From Arthrobacter sp. SLBN-100 (GTDB lineage: Bacteria; Actinomycetota; Actinomycetes; Actinomycetales; Micrococcaceae), in contig NZ_VFMY01000001.1 of NCBI RefSeq assembly GCF_006715305.1, forward strand, positions 3,968,001 to 4,032,000: 64,000 bases of DNA, in the 5' to 3' direction. The notes under the pieces were generated by a model, which saw only the letters and a list, made by a program, of their open reading frames with translations, was not told the DNA's origin and made no database searches. Within the stretch, counting starts at the first letter, position 1, and every line of letters begins with the position of its first letter. Made by a program: the position numbers and the translations under genes. Below, one piece after another: positions 60,185-64,000 of this stretch.

Positions 60185-62938
60185 TCAACGCCCGGACCCA
60201 TGGCGCCGTTCCGGGCCTGGAGTGCCATTCGCTAAGTAGCCGCCCGAGGTGTTCCCGGCGGCGGCCAGGTCCGCGGAAGCATCGTCCCCAGTGGCGGGCC
60301 GTTCGATGGTGACTGTCCCGGCGTCGCCGTCCACAAGGATCTGCTGGCCGCTGGCGAGCCGCTGGGTGGCCACGCCGGTGCCGAGGACGGCGGGGATCCC
60401 GTACTCGCGGGCCACGATGGAGCTGTGGCTCAGCGGGCCGCCCACGTCGGTCACCACGGCGGAGGCCATCGCGAACAACGATGTCCAGGCGGGAGTGGTG
60501 ATGCGGGCCACCAGGACGTCTCCGGGCTCCATGTGGCCGAAGTCCTGCGGCCCTGCCAGAACGCGGGCGGGAGCGCTGACCCGCCCTGAACTGGCACCGA
60601 CGCCCTTAATAACGTCGCCACTCTGGCGCTGCAAACCGGCCGGCATCATGGACCCGAAGGCCGGCTCCATCCACCGGCTCTCGGGTAGCATCTGCGGGGC
60701 GGCGGCCTTCGCCTGGCCCCGCCACAGCATCTTGCGCTCCTCGACGGCGGCCGCGCGGACGGGCCGCTCAGTCCCGGTAATGGCGGCGGCACCGGCTCCC
60801 GGCGGGGCGAGGCCGAACTCGACGGCGGTGCGGAGCTCCTGGATGCGCAGCCAGAACACATCGCCGGGCTCCGCGATGATCCCGGAGTGCACCAGCCGCT
60901 GCCCGAGTTCGAGCAGCATCCGCCGCAGCAGCGGCCAGGCAAGGCCGACGTCAGCCAGCGCATCCTCCCGGATCGGTGCGGTCTCCTGGGCCCACCGGAG
61001 CAGGCGGAGGAATACGGCCCGGCGGCGAGGCCCCAGCGGGGCGGCCATCTGGGCGGTGAGGTCCTCCCGGCGTTCGGTCAGCAGCCGCTGCCGCTCGTGA
61101 GGGTCGGTGCCCTGCCCGCGCAGGTAGAACTTCACCGTCTCCAGCAGGGCGGACGGATCGTCGGCCGCCACCGGAGTGGCGAAGTCCAGGTTGTAGACCG
61201 CGTGGCCAAAGAGGTCCAGGTGCTCCTGGAAGGTAAAGCGCCATTCCTGCCACAGGACGTCGTCCACACCCGCCGGTGGGGAACCGGTGCGCTGGCACTC
61301 GGCAAGCTCCGCCGTCGGCTCCTTCAGCAAAGCGGCTGTCAGCCCGGGATCGCTGCGGGCCCAGCCGGCCAGATCGTACAGTGACTTCTCCGCCCGGATG
61401 GGTTCGCTGTCGTAACCGAGGAGGAACGTTTGCGCGGGGGGATCACCGTCGCGCCGGACCAGCTTGTCGTAGAACGCCCGGAACGAAAGTTCGCTGGTGG
61501 CGGCGAGCGGAATGATCGACTGCACGGCCGTGTAGTACACCGTGCCGGCATCCAGCAGGGCGCGCACCCCAGCAAGCAGTTCTTCCCCGGTGAGCTCCGC
61601 CGGGGGCTTGGCCTGCCAGTCCTTGATCACCCGTTCGTAGCGGGGATGCGAAAACTCGCGCCAGCCCGCCACGCCCATGTGTGCCTTGCCGCGAACCAGC
61701 GAACGCACCGCCGTCAGTGACCTGCCCATTATCCGCCACATCCCGGAGCTGCGGTAATAGTAGTAGGCGTAGCCGTTGATGGTGGGCAGCCCGATGTCGC
61801 CGTCGCGGATGACGTTCTTGCCCACGGCCTCGGCCATTAAGGCTGTCAGCGAGCGCGCCACGGAGCCATCGATCAGGTCGGCAAACAGAGGTGAGAGCGG
61901 GTTCGGCAGCTGTTCCACAATGCTCGCCCGGAAGTAGAATCCCTTCGGGTACGGCAGGGGCCAGCTGTCCGGGATGTCGGCGGCCGGTTCAGGCAGCGCC
62001 GTGATGGGCCGGGACTGCAGGATGAAGAACTGGCCGCCGGCGCGCGCCCACTCGATGTCCTGAGGCGTACCGAAATGAACCGCGATCCGCTGTCCGTAGC
62101 CGGCGAGCTCGGCCGCCGCCCGGTCATCAAGCACGGGCGCACGACGGCGCGCTGCCGCCACCGGCTGCTCCCGCGTCCCGTTCTCCGCGTAGACCGTCAT
62201 GACGTCCTTGTCCGCTGTCTGCCGCGACACCACGGAGCCGGTCCCGGCGTCGACGATCACGTCATCGGTGGTCACCGTCCCGCTGACCACGGACTCGCCC
62301 AGACCCCATGCGGCGCTGATCACCGTCTGGTCCCGCCGGCCGTTGGAGGGGTTGGCGGTGAACATCACCCCGGCCGCGTCTGCTTCCACCATCAGCTGGA
62401 TGACGACGGCGAGCCGCACCTCATCCGGTCCCACCCCTTCGCGCGCCCGGTAGGCCATGGCGCGCGCCGTCCACAGGGAGGCCCAGCAGTCGATCACGGC
62501 GGAGGATAATGCTTCCGCCCCTCGGACGTTCAGGTAGGTTTCCTGTTGCCCGGCGAAACTGGCGGAGGCGAGGTCCTCGGCCGTGGCGGAGGATCGCACT
62601 GCGACTGCTGCATCACTGCTGCCGAGGCGCCCGTAGGCGGCCTGCAGTTCGGCGGCGATCCCGTCGGGCAAGGTGCCGCCGTGGAACAGCGCGCGGATCC
62701 GATGGGAGGCGTCCTCGTAGTCCTGCGGCGCCGCCTGTGGTGGCAGCGTGGCCAGGTCCTGGATCGCCGCTCCGAGATGGTTTTCAGTAACGAAATCCGC
62801 ATACGCGCCGGTGGTCAGCACAAACCCCGGCGGGACCGGCAGCCCCGCCCGGATGAGCCCGCCCAGCCCGACGGCCTTGCCCCCGGCCGCGGAAACGTCG
62901 CTCGGTCCCACATTGCGTAATTCTTCGACAAAGGTCAT
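60185..62938 (-). CDS. PEP synthase/rifampicin phosphotransferase-like dikinase
   Basis: This 917-residue enzyme has an N-terminal ATP-grasp domain (about 1-325; GGKAVGLGGLIRAGLPVPPGFVLT, AVRSSATAEDLASASFAGQQETYLNV, DIEWARAGGQFFILQSRPIT), a long middle helical domain (about 330-780) and a C-terminal swivelling phosphohistidine domain with catalytic His near residue 837 in GGPLSHSSIVAREYGIPAVLG. This three-part order matches rifampicin phosphotransferases (Rph) and related antibiotic kinases rather than PEP synthase, which has a barrel domain at the end. The drug specificity is not proven. No rifamycin-associated element was seen upstream. A DM13 gene follows in the operon. Confidence 0.8.
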   Translation of the reverse strand: MTFVEELRNVGPSDVSAAGGKAVGLGGLIRAGLPVPPGFVLTTGAYADFVTENHLGAAIQDLATLPPQAAPQDYEDASHRIRALFHGGTLPDGIAAELQAAYGRLGSSDAAVAVRSSATAEDLASASFAGQQETYLNVRGAEALSSAVIDCWASLWTARAMAYRAREGVGPDEVRLAVVIQLMVEADAAGVMFTANPSNGRRDQTVISAAWGLGESVVSGTVTTDDVIVDAGTGSVVSRQTADKDVMTVYAENGTREQPVAAARRRAPVLDDRAAAELAGYGQRIAVHFGTPQDIEWARAGGQFFILQSRPITALPEPAADIPDSWPLPYPKGFYFRASIVEQLPNPLSPLFADLIDGSVARSLTALMAEAVGKNVIRDGDIGLPTINGYAYYYYRSSGMWRIMGRSLTAVRSLVRGKAHMGVAGWREFSHPRYERVIKDWQAKPPAELTGEELLAGVRALLDAGTVYYTAVQSIIPLAATSELSFRAFYDKLVRRDGDPPAQTFLLGYDSEPIRAEKSLYDLAGWARSDPGLTAALLKEPTAELAECQRTGSPPAGVDDVLWQEWRFTFQEHLDLFGHAVYNLDFATPVAADDPSALLETVKFYLRGQGTDPHERQRLLTERREDLTAQMAAPLGPRRRAVFLRLLRWAQETAPIREDALADVGLAWPLLRRMLLELGQRLVHSGIIAEPGDVFWLRIQELRTAVEFGLAPPGAGAAAITGTERPVRAAAVEERKMLWRGQAKAAAPQMLPESRWMEPAFGSMMPAGLQRQSGDVIKGVGASSGRVSAPARVLAGPQDFGHMEPGDVLVARITTPAWTSLFAMASAVVTDVGGPLSHSSIVAREYGIPAVLGTGVATQRLASGQQILVDGDAGTVTIERPATGDDASADLAAAGNTSGGYLANGTPGPERRHGSGR

Positions 62939-63065
62939 GACCGCGCGTCCTCGCTGCCCGGGAAGGGGCGCCTGGAGTGAACTGGTTCCAACATAGTGGC
63001 ACTGCCTGGATCAGCCGGCCACAGGTTTAGGTCCGCAGTTCTTCCCAGATCTGGTTGCGTCTGGA

Positions 63066-64000
63066 TTACTTGAGCACGCGTGATGCCGCGTGCCTCGGTG
63101 AACCACTCGATTCGCGGGGTATGAGGGTGGGCATGGATCTCCGGATTTTTGGTTCCCTGCCAGGGTTCACGATGAGGTCGATCGCGTTGCCGGCGATCTG
63201 GTCCAGCGGGACGTGGACGGACGACAGCGGGGTTGAGAGCCGGGAGGATAGTGGTATGTCGTTATAGCCGACCAGTGCCAACTCTTCGCCCACACTGACG
63301 TGGAATCGGTGTGCTGCGGCGATGATGCCCATGGCCAGGTTGTCGTTGGCTGCGAACACGGCGGTGGGGCGCCGTTCGTCCTGCGCCAGCAAGGTTTCCC
63401 CCGCGGAGAACCCGTTCTCGATGCCGTAGCCGGCGACGATGAGCCATTCTTCCGGGGGCTTGATGTCCGCTTCCTCCATGGCCCTGAGGGCGCCGGCAAG
63501 GCGGGTGGTCCCGGTGGAGGTGAAGGACGGGCCGGTCACCACGGCGATGTCCCGGTGGCCAAGATCAATGAGGTGGCGCACGGCAAGATAGCCGCCCACC
63601 TCGTCATCACCAAGTGCGGACGGGCTGACCCCATCGGTGCGCAGCACCAGGGCGTGCGCCACATTGCGCTGGCGCAGCATGTTCGGAAGTTCGTCGTCGA
63701 GCCGGGCCGTGGCCAGGATCAGCCCGTCCACGTTGCGGTCCAGCAGGGTCTCCGCTGCGCGGCGTTCGTCCTCCGGGTCATCGCCGCTGGTGGCAACCAT
63801 CGCGAAGTAGCCGCGGTCCGCTGCGGCACGTTCAAGTTCTTCGAACATCAGCGCCATGACGGTGTCACTGAGCCGCGGCACGAGCACGCCAAGGGTCCGC
63901 GTCTCGCCCCGGCGCAGGCTTGAGGCGAAGGAGTTCCGGCGGTAGCCGAGTTCCTCGGCCACTTTCCTGACGTGGGCTGCGGCGGCGGAACGCGACGTCG
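63066..64000 (-). CDS. LacI-family transcriptional regulator (gene cut by window end)
   Basis: The visible part, about 311 codons, includes the end of the DNA-binding domain (VAEELGYRRNSFASSLRRGETRTLGVLVPRLSD) and the complete periplasmic-binding-protein-like effector domain: DGLILATARL, HLIDLGHRDIAVVTGP, FAANDNLAMGIIAAAH, LALVGYNDIPLSSRLSTPLSSVHVPLDQIA. The helix-turn-helix itself lies beyond position 64000. It likely regulates a carbohydrate operon outside the window. The tail SGSPRHAASRVLK ends at a stop at 63066. Confidence 0.88.
   Translation of the reverse strand, partial: TSRSAAAAHVRKVAEELGYRRNSFASSLRRGETRTLGVLVPRLSDTVMALMFEELERAAADRGYFAMVATSGDDPEDERRAAETLLDRNVDGLILATARLDDELPNMLRQRNVAHALVLRTDGVSPSALGDDEVGGYLAVRHLIDLGHRDIAVVTGPSFTSTGTTRLAGALRAMEEADIKPPEEWLIVAGYGIENGFSAGETLLAQDERRPTAVFAANDNLAMGIIAAAHRFHVSVGEELALVGYNDIPLSSRLSTPLSSVHVPLDQIAGNAIDLIVNPGREPKIRRSMPTLIPRESSGSPRHAASRVLK

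Noticed and set aside
62939..63065. Rifamycin-associated element upstream of the Rph-like gene
   Set aside because: The expected 19-bp inverted repeat with GGGGCTTGC half-site is not present in the upstream 127 bases.

Overview
The window is a high-G+C actinobacterial chromosome segment, most likely from the Micrococcaceae (Arthrobacter/Pseudarthrobacter-like). The basis is gene content and style: DUF222-HNH endonuclease, resuscitation-promoting factor with LysM, an FdhF/YdeP-type oxidoreductase near a glutathione-independent formaldehyde dehydrogenase, a DUF664/DinB-type protein, a DUF6457 protein, strong G/C third-position bias, and several apparently leaderless genes. This assignment is inference. 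No rRNA, tRNA, CRISPR array, complete insertion sequence or prophage was seen. The window cuts a metallophosphoesterase gene at the left end and a LacI-type regulator gene at the right end.

Layout. 1-7 kb: metallophosphoesterase tail, DUF1622 membrane protein, SDR enzyme with MSMEG_6728-type protein, Rpf muralytic factor, adenine deaminase, a winged-helix-like/lysine-rich/X25 fusion protein, acylphosphatase. 7-14 kb: a 1214-residue RecB-like nuclease/helicase, TerC and RecQ, all on the minus strand. 14-19 kb: molybdopterin oxidoreductase, DUF6457 protein and formaldehyde dehydrogenase (C1 detoxification), then a GNAT enzyme. 19-31 kb: beta-lactamase-fold protein, several MFS exporters, an orphan TRAP-type binding lipoprotein, an ArsR-AHSA1 fusion with an operator inside its promoter, MscS channel, a secreted repeat protein/sigma/anti-sigma-like operon, a 2-hydroxyacid dehydrogenase and a MarR-MFS operon. 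31-41 kb: small enzymes, DUF222-HNH nuclease, a divergent DUF1801 pair, a tandem pair of exported Excalibur proteins behind an attenuator-like hairpin, and a secreted LVIVD beta-propeller.

41-55 kb is the metabolic core. First comes an RpiR regulator divergent from an MFS transporter (with an apparent frameshift), a GAF protein and an amidohydrolase. Further on, a GntR regulator with a CitE-like CoA-ester lyase is divergent from an MHS-family carboxylate transporter, which is followed by a tightly overlapping four-gene operon: MBL hydrolase, zinc alcohol dehydrogenase, cupin, class III CoA-transferase. Read together, this second locus looks like uptake, hydrolysis, oxidation, CoA activation and CoA-ester cleavage of an unidentified (hydroxy/lacto) carboxylic acid. 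It is the best candidate here for an undescribed pathway.

55-64 kb is more accessory: a gene-poor stretch, an AraJ-type exporter, a SOUL heme-binding protein, a decayed Ig-like-domain gene remnant abutting a sialidase-like secreted propeller gene, a DM13 lipoprotein-like membrane protein, a rifampicin-phosphotransferase-like PEP-utilising enzyme, and the LacI regulator.
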